This document shows positions 26,886-33,849 of a stretch of DNA of 64,000 nt, one piece after another. Positions within the stretch are counted from its first letter, which is position 1. Every line of letters starts with the position of its first letter. The stretch lies in NCBI GenBank assembly GCA_028281025.1, contig JANQKR010000029.1, positions 1-64,000 on the forward strand. The letters run 5' to 3'. The notes under the pieces are model-generated. The model worked only from the letters and a program-made list of their open reading frames with translations. It made no database searches and had not been told where the DNA came from. Source of the stretch: Croceivirga sp. GTDB lineage: Bacteria > Bacteroidota > Bacteroidia > Flavobacteriales > Flavobacteriaceae. The translations under genes and the position numbers were made by a program.

Positions 26886-27626
26886 TCAAATATCAAAATC
26901 TGCCCCTGTAATATGTTCCAGGGCCATTACCGCCGCAACAAAATCCGATCGTTGTAGTTCATAGTTCATGGATGCCTGGTTCAACATCTGTTGCAAGCGG
27001 GTGTACTCCGTTATATTTATAATTCCATTGGAAAACTCTTTTTCCGCCCGTATGGATTGTACCCTAAAGTTGTCCACTATGGAACTCGCCAAAAAGAACA
27101 TTCGGTGTACTTTCAACAAGTCGTTGTAGAGCGTGACCACTTTTTGTTCCAGTTCCATTTCGGCAACTTCCGTTTCGAACCTCGCCTTTTTGGCCTCGCC
27201 TTTTGCACTTAAAATTCGAGCCCTTCTGTTGACAATGGCAGACAATGGAAGGCGTAGGGACACCCCTACCTGATACCTGCTCTGTTCGGTTGAGAAAAGT
27301 ACTTGGCTTTGCGGATCCCCGGCAATTTGCTGGTTGCTGAGGTTATCGAAAATACCGTAGTTGTAACCGGCCTCCAGATTAATGTACTGTAGCCAGGCCC
27401 GTTGCTCAAAGGAAACGACACCATCCCGGTATTGCTGTTCGTTAAGGGTTACTTTTATAAATGGGGAATGCTCTTTTGCCATGGCAATGAGCGTATCCAA
27501 ATGGGGCAGTTTTTTGCTAATGTCATTTTCCTTCAATCCATTTTCTATAAATTCATTGATGGATTGTGAAAATGAGTTCGTAGCAATCAATAAAATTGCT
27601 AAAATCAATTTTTCCCGAATCTTCAT
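26886..27626 (-). CDS. Half-length TolC-family-like exported protein
   Basis: A 246-residue protein with a signal peptide (MKIREKLILAILLIATNSFS) and one TolC-type repeat: helix-strand-strand-helix with LEAGYNYGIF and YQVGVSLRLPLSAIVNRRARILSA, then long amphipathic helices. Canonical TolC proteins are 420-480 residues with two such repeats, so this is about half length; the frame is intact and ends naturally. It lies between the sugar transferase and Wzc-like genes with 2-nt gaps on each side. It may be the outer-membrane or periplasmic export part, since no Wza-type protein is present. Confidence 0.75.
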   Translation of the reverse strand: MKIREKLILAILLIATNSFSQSINEFIENGLKENDISKKLPHLDTLIAMAKEHSPFIKVTLNEQQYRDGVVSFEQRAWLQYINLEAGYNYGIFDNLSNQQIAGDPQSQVLFSTEQSRYQVGVSLRLPLSAIVNRRARILSAKGEAKKARFETEVAEMELEQKVVTLYNDLLKVHRMFFLASSIVDNFRVQSIRAEKEFSNGIINITEYTRLQQMLNQASMNYELQRSDFVAAVMALEHITGADFDI

Positions 27627-27628
27627 TC

Positions 27629-28858
27629 CTATACATTTTCCTTTTGGAAAACAGCCCTAAACGTTCTAAGTATTATCCACATATCAATTAAAAAAGCATA
27701 CTTGCCATTGGCATACTCCACGTATTTTACATCCAGCTGCTTTCGCTCTTCCGGTGACATCTTGGAGCTTCGCCCACGGGCCTCTACCTGCCATAGCCCT
27801 GTAATTCCGGCAGGACCATTAAAACGTTCCGTCCATTCATCCGTGGTCAGCATTTCGGCCTCGTAAAGGGGCAACGGTCGGTTACCTACAATGGACATAT
27901 CGCCTTTTAGCACATTGATCAACTGTGGCAGTTCATCAATACTCAACTTCCTGATAATCTTTCCTACTTTGGTGATCCTGGGGTCGTTATCAAATTTTAC
28001 GAATGCACTTTCGTTACTTTTCTTACGTTTTTCATTATGGACTATTTCATCTACCTCAGTATCGTCACCAATGAGTTTGATACCACCTTGCGTTACTTCC
28101 TCCACGACTGTTTCGTCCGTTTTTTCCCCATCGGTATCATGGACATATTGGTTGAGATGTTCAAACTCCTTTAATCGTTTGTCCGCATCCGGGTACATGG
28201 ACCGTAGCTTAAGAAAATTGAAGATGCGGTACCCCGTACCTACCCTTTTGGAAATGTAATATACCTTCCCTTTGGACTCCAACCTTATGGCCAGAATGAC
28301 CAATAACAAAAAAGGGGAGGCCACTAGCAGGACGGAACCGGCAAGGAGGATGTCAAAGGTCCTTTTCCAAAATCCAGTCCTATAGCGTTTAACTGGATGC
28401 TGTAAGGTTGAAATCTCCTGTGATCCAAGATTGTTCTTCAGTTCCTTTAAAAAACGTATGCGCTCAAAGACCTGTTCAAAACGTATGGGATGAACGAAAA
28501 TGTCATCAAAACCACGCTCCAGGGCCTTTAGCTTTTCTTTTTTTGAAACCTTTTCACATAGAAGGACCATGGGCACTTTTCTGCTGGGATCAAACACTTG
28601 AACCAAATATTCCTGAAACTCTTTCAGTTTTCCTTCGGAAAGTTCTTGTTCACATAATATGGCATCAACGGCTTTTTGGGTGTTCACCCATTTTCCTTCA
28701 TGGAATTCACTCTGGTTGTGCAACCATTTTATGGCATTTTCCGTAGTGGCAACGGTAGTGATGACCACGTTTTCGGAAAAGCGATGAAATTCTTCACCGA
28801 ACCTCTTGTTGGTCCCTATATAAAGTACCGAAGTCTCCTTCCTGGTAAGTACTTCCAT
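27629..28858 (-). CDS. Initiating sugar transferase with N-terminal degenerate receiver domain
   Basis: 409 residues. Residues ~145-409 are a polyprenyl-phosphate sugar-1-phosphate transferase: membrane segment ~168-193, FLKLRSMYPDADKR, NDPRITKVGKIIRKLSIDEL, GDMSIVGNRP and GLWQVEARGRS. It loads the first sugar on undecaprenyl phosphate. Residues ~1-140 look like a receiver fold whose key residues are replaced: VLYIGTNK in place of the acidic pair, AILCEQEL with Glu at the phospho-Asp position, and IFVHPI with His for the conserved Lys. An intact receiver is encoded directly upstream (2-nt gap). An acidic insert (~243-286) interrupts the catalytic domain, as in related Bacteroidota enzymes. 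Confidence 0.85.
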   Translation of the reverse strand: MEVLTRKETSVLYIGTNKRFGEEFHRFSENVVITTVATTENAIKWLHNQSEFHEGKWVNTQKAVDAILCEQELSEGKLKEFQEYLVQVFDPSRKVPMVLLCEKVSKKEKLKALERGFDDIFVHPIRFEQVFERIRFLKELKNNLGSQEISTLQHPVKRYRTGFWKRTFDILLAGSVLLVASPFLLLVILAIRLESKGKVYYISKRVGTGYRIFNFLKLRSMYPDADKRLKEFEHLNQYVHDTDGEKTDETVVEEVTQGGIKLIGDDTEVDEIVHNEKRKKSNESAFVKFDNDPRITKVGKIIRKLSIDELPQLINVLKGDMSIVGNRPLPLYEAEMLTTDEWTERFNGPAGITGLWQVEARGRSSKMSPEERKQLDVKYVEYANGKYAFLIDMWIILRTFRAVFQKENV

Positions 28859-28860
28859 TG

Positions 28861-29232
28861 TTATTGACGGATTAATAACTTATCTACCCGTATGAGCAGT
28901 TCTTCCGGGTTGAAAGGTTTCACCATATAATCATCCGCCCCCAACCTTAGACATTCAATACGGTCGCTACTACTATCCCTGCAGCTTAAAACAATAATGG
29001 GTATATCTGAAAACATTCCGGTCTGCTTTACCCTTGTTATGAGTTCAAAACCGTCCATTTCTGGCATTTCAAGATCTGTTATGATAAGATCGGGCATATT
29101 TCCCTTTTGTAACCAATTAATGGCAGCAAGGCCATTTTCCACTGTTGTAACATTGTAGGATTGTCCCAAAAATTGGGCTACCAATTCGCTCAATGATTGT
29201 TTATCATCAACTACCAGTATTTTCATAATCAT
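28861..29232 (-). CDS. Single-domain response regulator (CheY-like)
   Basis: A 123-residue receiver with all functional residues: VVDDK acidic pair (~8-10), Asp53 in LIITDLEMP, Ser in VLSCRDS and Lys in YMVKPF. It has no output domain. ATGs at 29232 and 29226 are both possible starts. It is the first gene of the EPS assembly block, directly before the sugar transferase with a degenerate receiver. It may act by protein contact, as a phosphate carrier for the downstream Hpt/LytTR relay, or as an allosteric regulator of EPS initiation; these are inferences. Confidence 0.9.
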   Translation of the reverse strand: MIMKILVVDDKQSLSELVAQFLGQSYNVTTVENGLAAINWLQKGNMPDLIITDLEMPEMDGFELITRVKQTGMFSDIPIIVLSCRDSSSDRIECLRLGADDYMVKPFNPEELLIRVDKLLIRQ

Positions 29233-29257
29233 AAGATTTGTAGTATTAATTTTATAG

Positions 29258-29301
29258 AAAAGTAGGATTTATATTACTTATACTAAATTCATTGTTGTCA
29301 A
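29258..29301 (-). promoter_or_regulatory. Predicted promoter of the EPS assembly block (shared layout)
   Basis: On the minus strand TTGACAACAA (29301-29292), 27 nt, then TACTTTT (29264-29258), 25 nt before the receiver ATG. The -7 context TCCTACTTTT is the same as in front of the H-NOX gene. Confidence 0.6.
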
Positions 29302-29407
29302 ACCCAAACAATGTGTTGTAAGTCAGTTTAAACTGTGTGTTACCTGCTGAAATAGAACACACTAAACGCCAGCACGATTTATGGGTCCAAAAAGTGGGAC
29401 ATCCCAT

Positions 29408-29430
29408 AAAAAAAGCCCTTTAGGGGGCTT
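29408..29430 (-). terminator. Rho-independent terminator at the end of the H-NOX/LytTR block
   Basis: On the minus strand AAGCCC-CCTAAA-GGGCTTTTTTT. The hairpin overlaps the last codons and TAA stop of the glycosyltransferase gene. It separates the signalling block from the EPS assembly block. Confidence 0.8.
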
Positions 29431-30262
29431 CTTCCAATTCAAGTTCGGCTATCGTAGAATCGATTCCCTTATCCTTAATGAGAAAACGTTCATTACAAAA
29501 CGGAAAGGGTTTTCCAGGTTCCCTTGGGGGCGGTAAGGCCGTATAAACGGTAACGGGAACATATTTGAATTTGCCCAGATTGTTCAAATAAATGGCCAGT
29601 ATACCATCATCACAACCGGAAACCACTTTAAGGTCGGTATTGTATCCTATGGGCAAAATTGCCTCCCTGCGTATTGCCATGGCCACTGCCCTCACATACT
29701 TGATCCTATTCATAAATCCCTGGGACAATTTCCAACTGAAGTAGTTCACTTTTAACCAATTGCGGATTTGCATTTTTCTGGTCAATTGGAAGTCCCTACC
29801 GTAACTTTTTGAAATGGAATAGCACATGACCAAATCGGGGTCTTTAAAGAATGGCAATACCATTTTATCAATGTAGTATGGATCATAAATGGAGTCCGGA
29901 TCCATTGTACAGATAACCTGTCCTTTGGCAGTTTCCAATCCTTTTTGCCTGGCATGCGTTATCCCTTGACGCTCTTCCTTCACCACATTGGCCCCCAATT
30001 TCCTTAAAATATCCAAGGTTTCCGCATCGGCGTTGTTGTCCACAAAAATGACCTCATACGGTATAATGGTCCTTAGATGGACCAATGAAAAAATATGGGC
30101 AATCAAACTCTGTTTTGCCTTAAAAACCGGTATGACCAGACTGGCAATGGGCATTTTTACATGGGACAGAAGTTCAAAGTATAACACCAGTTTCCTTAAA
30201 TCATCCATTTCCAGTTGATCCAGTGTTTTGTCCGCATACTTTTTGTAATCCGTAATATGCAT
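29420..30262 (-). CDS. Glycosyltransferase, family 2
   Basis: About 280 residues from the ATG at 30262 (an in-frame TTG at 30271 also exists). A ~35-residue helical N-terminus precedes a GT-A domain: SLVIPVFKAKQSL, VIFVDNNADAET, ARQKGLETAKGQVI and CTMDPDSIYD (DxD). There are no membrane segments. It is the last gene of the signalling block, 14 nt after the STAS gene, and its end forms the terminator. It physically links the signalling operon to polysaccharide synthesis. The donor is unknown. Confidence 0.82.
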   Translation of the reverse strand: MHITDYKKYADKTLDQLEMDDLRKLVLYFELLSHVKMPIASLVIPVFKAKQSLIAHIFSLVHLRTIIPYEVIFVDNNADAETLDILRKLGANVVKEERQGITHARQKGLETAKGQVICTMDPDSIYDPYYIDKMVLPFFKDPDLVMCYSISKSYGRDFQLTRKMQIRNWLKVNYFSWKLSQGFMNRIKYVRAVAMAIRREAILPIGYNTDLKVVSGCDDGILAIYLNNLGKFKYVPVTVYTALPPPREPGKPFPFCNERFLIKDKGIDSTIAELELEEAP

Positions 30263-30276
30263 AATGCTCAAATTGG

Positions 30277-30579
30277 TTAGACCCTATCGGTACTTAAAAT
30301 ATAATCTGTGTTGGTAGCTTCCATTATTTTGGAGATTTCCTTATTCTGTCTCCCTATGATGGAAACCACTTTTTTATTGGACGGCGCTTCCTTGTAGATT
30401 TCTTCGAACAGGTGTGCGGCACCTGAATCCATTTCAACCACCTTTTCAATACTTATCACAATGCTGTCATTTTGCTCCAATACCGAGTCAAAATATGCCC
30501 TTAGTACATTTACGTTTTGGGAGGTGACCCTTCCAATGATCTCAAAAAAACCTTGATTTTCCTTTATTTCCAATGCCAT
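30277..30579 (-). CDS. STAS-domain protein
   Basis: A 100-residue protein with the fold pattern of SpoIIAA-type STAS domains: beta strand FFEIIGRVTSQNV, helix, IVISIEKVVEMDSGAAHLF and KVVSIIGRQNKEI. Ser in MDSGAA sits where anti-sigma antagonists are phosphorylated. No cognate anti-sigma kinase is encoded nearby. It may bind a partner of the same operon. It lies 36 nt after the LytTR regulator gene. The function is uncertain. Confidence 0.78.
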   Translation of the reverse strand: MALEIKENQGFFEIIGRVTSQNVNVLRAYFDSVLEQNDSIVISIEKVVEMDSGAAHLFEEIYKEAPSNKKVVSIIGRQNKEISKIMEATNTDYILSTDRV

Positions 30580-30615
30580 TGTACTCAGTTTTAATGGTTT
30601 TCCTTTGGTTTTGTT

Positions 30616-31332
30616 TTAGAGTAAATTCAGCCGTTGCATCAAATTGGGTCTCTGGGACCTGCTTATTGGAATTACATTGCGTTCTATTAAAACACTATTG
30701 TCCTGTATATCAATGATTTTTGTAAAATTGATGATATAGGAACGATGGATTTGCATGAAGAGGGATTCCGGTAATTTTTCCTTTATTTTCTTTAAGGTGG
30801 AGTGTACCCTATGTGTGGTTTGCACTGTTTTTATTTCGATGTAATCCCCTTTTGCTTCAATAAGCAAAATATCACCAAGTTTTAGTTTTATCAGCCTTCT
30901 ATCGATATTGATGTACAAATCCTCCTCTTTTCTCCCTTCCAGCGTGTGGGCGCTATTACCAGTACCTGCCAAAGCCGGGGCAAAGGCACTTTTTAACCTA
31001 CCGATGGTCTTTTGAAAGCGTTGGTGGGTTATGGGTTTGATCAGATAATCCACAATAAAGTCGTATTCAAAAGCCTCGATGGCAAACTCTTTGTCCGAAG
31101 TTGTAAATACCACTTTAGGCGGATTTTTTAAGGTTCGAATAAAATCTATACCGGTCAACAAAGGCATATGAATATCCAAGAAGATGACATCTATCTCATT
31201 TTGATTGAGATATTTAAGGGCTTCCAGCGCATTCGGAAATTGTGCAACCACCTCAAAATCAGGAAGATTCCCACAAAGCTCTTCCATAATGGCCCTTGCC
31301 GTTGCCTCGTCGTCTACAATTATGCATTTCAC
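30616..31332 (-). CDS. LytTR-family response regulator
   Basis: A 238-residue DNA-binding regulator. The receiver (1-~120) has IIVDDEA, Asp53 in VIFLDIHMP, a Thr-Ser (FTTSDKEF) and Lys in YLIKPI. A linker (~125-145) leads to a LytTR domain (~145-238) with LIEAKGDYIEIKT, HSTLKKIKEKLP, MQIHRSYIINFTKI and VIPISRSQRP. The start is GTG at 31332, since no in-frame ATG precedes the receiver; it lies 1 nt after the Hpt stop. It is the only DNA-binding output in the signalling block and so the leading candidate for binding the shared ACAACA promoter boxes (inference). Confidence 0.92.
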   Translation of the reverse strand: MKCIIVDDEATARAIMEELCGNLPDFEVVAQFPNALEALKYLNQNEIDVIFLDIHMPLLTGIDFIRTLKNPPKVVFTTSDKEFAIEAFEYDFIVDYLIKPITHQRFQKTIGRLKSAFAPALAGTGNSAHTLEGRKEEDLYINIDRRLIKLKLGDILLIEAKGDYIEIKTVQTTHRVHSTLKKIKEKLPESLFMQIHRSYIINFTKIIDIQDNSVLIERNVIPISRSQRPNLMQRLNLL

Positions 31333-31333
31333 C

Positions 31334-31657
31334 TTATTCCATTTTTACAATAAACTCTTGTACTGTGTCCAATACGCTTTCAAAATCTTCTTTCAAAGCG
31401 GTATTACCAATCTTAAGGTCCTCTTCGTATTTTATGGCAATCTTATATGCGTTGTTCAAACCCAATATCCCAAACTTGTGTTTTATCTTATGGACCACTT
31501 TTGCAGATTCCTCCAGTTGTCCCCCTTCAAAAAGATTGCAATAATCTTCTTTCTCCTTTGGAAATTCAACCTGAATAATGGACAGGAACTTCTTTTCGAA
31601 CTCCTCATTTCCCCCGGAAATCTCCTTAATGTAATCTAGGTTTGGTATTTCTGCCAT
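31334..31657 (-). CDS. Hpt (histidine phosphotransfer) protein
   Basis: About 107 residues, four-helix pattern, with the Hpt signature VVHKIKHKFGILGL carrying the phospho-accepting His (~54). I place the start at the ATG at 31657, which overlaps the upstream kinase stop as TAATG; a longer frame to 31720 lies inside the kinase gene. It should shuttle phosphate between receivers. Since the neighbouring kinases lack receivers, single receivers (28861-29232, 36823-37221) are likely partners. Confidence 0.85.
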   Translation of the reverse strand: MAEIPNLDYIKEISGGNEEFEKKFLSIIQVEFPKEKEDYCNLFEGGQLEESAKVVHKIKHKFGILGLNNAYKIAIKYEEDLKIGNTALKEDFESVLDTVQEFIVKME

Positions 31658-32706
31658 TATGCTTTCGTTTTTATCGTAAAATAAAATGTCGTGCCCATTC
31701 CCTCTTCGGACGAGAGCCAAATGTCCCCTTTATAATAATTGATGATCTTTTTGACCAAAGCGAGGCCAATCCCGGTAGCATTGGAATCGTTTTCCAATTT
31801 CTTGAACATATCAAAAATACCGGTCTGAAGATGTTTGGGTATGCCTTTTCCATTGTCCGCAATACAGAACAACCACTTATCTTCCTGTTCCCTGGCCTCA
31901 ATGGTAACCAAGCCCGTTTTATTGTTCTCTGTGGCCGTTACCGCGTTGTCCAGGATATTTGTGAACAACTGCTCAATACGGTACTTTCCGGTATACAATG
32001 TGGGTAAGGTGCCTTTAATTTTCACCTTTACGTTGTCCGGAACATAGATGGTACGCTCAATTTCCCTGACCAGTTTGTTCAGATCCACATCCTTTATCTT
32101 TTCCTCCACCGCATCTATGGTGGCATGTTTTAGGATGCCATCAATTAAACTATCCATCTTCCTTAAGTTCTGGAAGATCAAATCAAAATTGTTCTTACAC
32201 CCTTTTTTGAAATCATCGCAACTATCTTCATAGACCCAGGTCACCAAGGAATGGATATTCCTTATAGGGGATTTTAAATCGTGTGAAACCATATGGGCAT
32301 AGTTGTTCAATGAATCGTTTTGTTGTTCCAAACTTTTTAAGAGCACATCTTTTTCTGCGGTCATCTCAATGATCTTTAAAGTTTGGTTTTCAATATTTTC
32401 CACCAGCCCCTGTGGATCAAAGCCCCATTCACCATCTGTAGGAACGGTTTTGCTCTCCATAAGGGCCACCGCCTTACTGAGTGTCTCCAATACTTTTCGC
32501 TGACTCTCCGTTTCCCTATTGAGTCGTGTATTGGCCTCATAAAGCTCCTTGGAGCTTAGGGAAGTTGCCCGCTGGATCATAGACAATTTATCATCAAAAT
32601 CACTGTATGATTTATCTACGGCTTCAAAGAATTGCTCCATATTTGGGCATTCCTGAAGCTCTTCCGGGAAAAATTTCTTTATTTGGCGTTTCAGCAATGA
32701 ATGCAT
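31657..32706 (-). CDS. Cytosolic histidine kinase paired with the FIST protein
   Basis: 349 residues with no membrane segment or PAS domain. An N-terminal helical region (~1-130) precedes the HisKA box YAHMVSHDLKSPIRN (His142). The ATPase domain has NILDNAVTAT, DNGKGIP and GIGLALVKK. The kinase core closely resembles that of the PAS kinase two genes upstream (shared KMDxLIDGILK, IYxPDxVxVKI and TFxFTIK), so the two are paralogues. It starts immediately after the FIST stop (0-1 nt), as expected for a sensor that works through the FIST protein. Confidence 0.9.
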   Translation of the reverse strand: MHSLLKRQIKKFFPEELQECPNMEQFFEAVDKSYSDFDDKLSMIQRATSLSSKELYEANTRLNRETESQRKVLETLSKAVALMESKTVPTDGEWGFDPQGLVENIENQTLKIIEMTAEKDVLLKSLEQQNDSLNNYAHMVSHDLKSPIRNIHSLVTWVYEDSCDDFKKGCKNNFDLIFQNLRKMDSLIDGILKHATIDAVEEKIKDVDLNKLVREIERTIYVPDNVKVKIKGTLPTLYTGKYRIEQLFTNILDNAVTATENNKTGLVTIEAREQEDKWLFCIADNGKGIPKHLQTGIFDMFKKLENDSNATGIGLALVKKIINYYKGDIWLSSEEGMGTTFYFTIKTKA

Positions 32707-33834
32707 CTATTCACTCATTAGGGTTAATGTCATGGTTTGATTGTGCAAGAGACATTCGTTTTTTCCAGCAAAAGGGGCCATTTCCCCATAGGAGTAGAAT
32801 CCTGTGATTTTTGCCTGCTCTCCAACAACATCCATTACTTCTTCTATTTCCTCTTCGGTCCTACCGGCCAAGACCAGTTTTCTACCTACACAACTGACCA
32901 AAATGGCAAGCTCTGGCGTAGATTTCCTATTCTTCATGGCCAATTCGGCAGCATTGGACGCTCCTTCGGTAATGTCCGCCATCGTACACATCATTAACTG
33001 AACTTTGGAGTTGACCGGTACGTCCCCTGCCAGAATCATGGAATTGGCTTCTTCATCAATATTTAAAATGGTACGGACCAAAGGTTCGGCGTCTTCTGTT
33101 TGCTGTACGGTAAGGGGATATAACAAAGCGGCCTGGGGAAGTTGATTGGCTTTATCTCCCAAATAGGTCTTGTAAAGGTCCAGTGCCGGCTTGTGGTCAA
33201 TCTCATACAGCACGTTGCCCACGGATTTTGTAATGGTCCTTTCGGGGCCAAAAGGCGTCCACCCGCCGTAGTTGGCATATGATATTTCCAAACTGTCCCC
33301 ATAGAAGCCAATGGCGACGACCTCCCCTTGTTTTGGGGATTCGTTGTACGAGGTAAGTGTCTTTTCGAACCTGGCTCCGTCACCGCACAGTCCTCCGGTT
33401 ATGGTAGCTTTGAACCCCTTATCGGCTTCCAATCCTTCAATAAGTCCACTTCCGTTTACAAAACTGCCATCGGAAACAATGAAAACATGACGTAGATCGG
33501 TTTTGTTGAACTGGGACGCGATTGCCTTGCCCATTTTCTCAATGTCCACAAAATTGGAAACGTTTTCCCTCACAATTTGAAATGTTGTCCGTTCAAATTC
33601 GATTGCCGTTAACGTGACCGTTTCCTCAAATACATGGGTTTCCATAATTTCTCCCGAGGTAGAACCAAAAACAAGTTCCCCATCTGGATAAATCTCCCTT
33701 ACTTCATCATAGATAGAATCCGACTCCAAGATAAACCTGTCCCCAAAAATGAGGACCAAGGGTTTGACCAGTGTATTGGATTGAAGAAATTCCCATTTCC
33801 CCTCTTTGTTCCTTTTAGCTTGGTTAATCTTCAT
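32707..33834 (-). CDS. FIST-domain sensor protein (NosP-like candidate)
   Basis: The 375-residue soluble protein has FIST_N (~30-210: YPDGELVFGSTSGEIM, HVFIVSDGSFVNGSGLIEGL, ITGGLCGDGARF) and FIST_C (~215-350: YEIDHKPALDLYKTYLG, MMCTMADITEGASNAAELA, VSCVGRKLVLAGRTEEE) with the FIST-typical end FYSYGEMAP. FIST proteins include NosP, haem proteins that bind NO and control partner histidine kinases. The gene is directly upstream of one kinase and follows the H-NOX/kinase pair. Haem binding is not provable from sequence; another small ligand is possible. Confidence 0.85.
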   Translation of the reverse strand: MKINQAKRNKEGKWEFLQSNTLVKPLVLIFGDRFILESDSIYDEVREIYPDGELVFGSTSGEIMETHVFEETVTLTAIEFERTTFQIVRENVSNFVDIEKMGKAIASQFNKTDLRHVFIVSDGSFVNGSGLIEGLEADKGFKATITGGLCGDGARFEKTLTSYNESPKQGEVVAIGFYGDSLEISYANYGGWTPFGPERTITKSVGNVLYEIDHKPALDLYKTYLGDKANQLPQAALLYPLTVQQTEDAEPLVRTILNIDEEANSMILAGDVPVNSKVQLMMCTMADITEGASNAAELAMKNRKSTPELAILVSCVGRKLVLAGRTEEEIEEVMDVVGEQAKITGFYSYGEMAPFAGKNECLLHNQTMTLTLMSE

Positions 33835-33849
33835 AAATTTTGTTTTGTA

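Noticed and set aside
28000..28140. Acidic insert in the sugar transferase as a new domain
   Set aside because: A variable insert at this point is, to my knowledge, usual in Bacteroidota sugar transferases of this type, so it is not remarkable in itself.
32707..33834. Firm naming of the FIST protein as NosP
   Set aside because: FIST domains also occur in proteins not shown to bind haem, and I cannot verify haem ligands from sequence, so it is kept as a candidate only.
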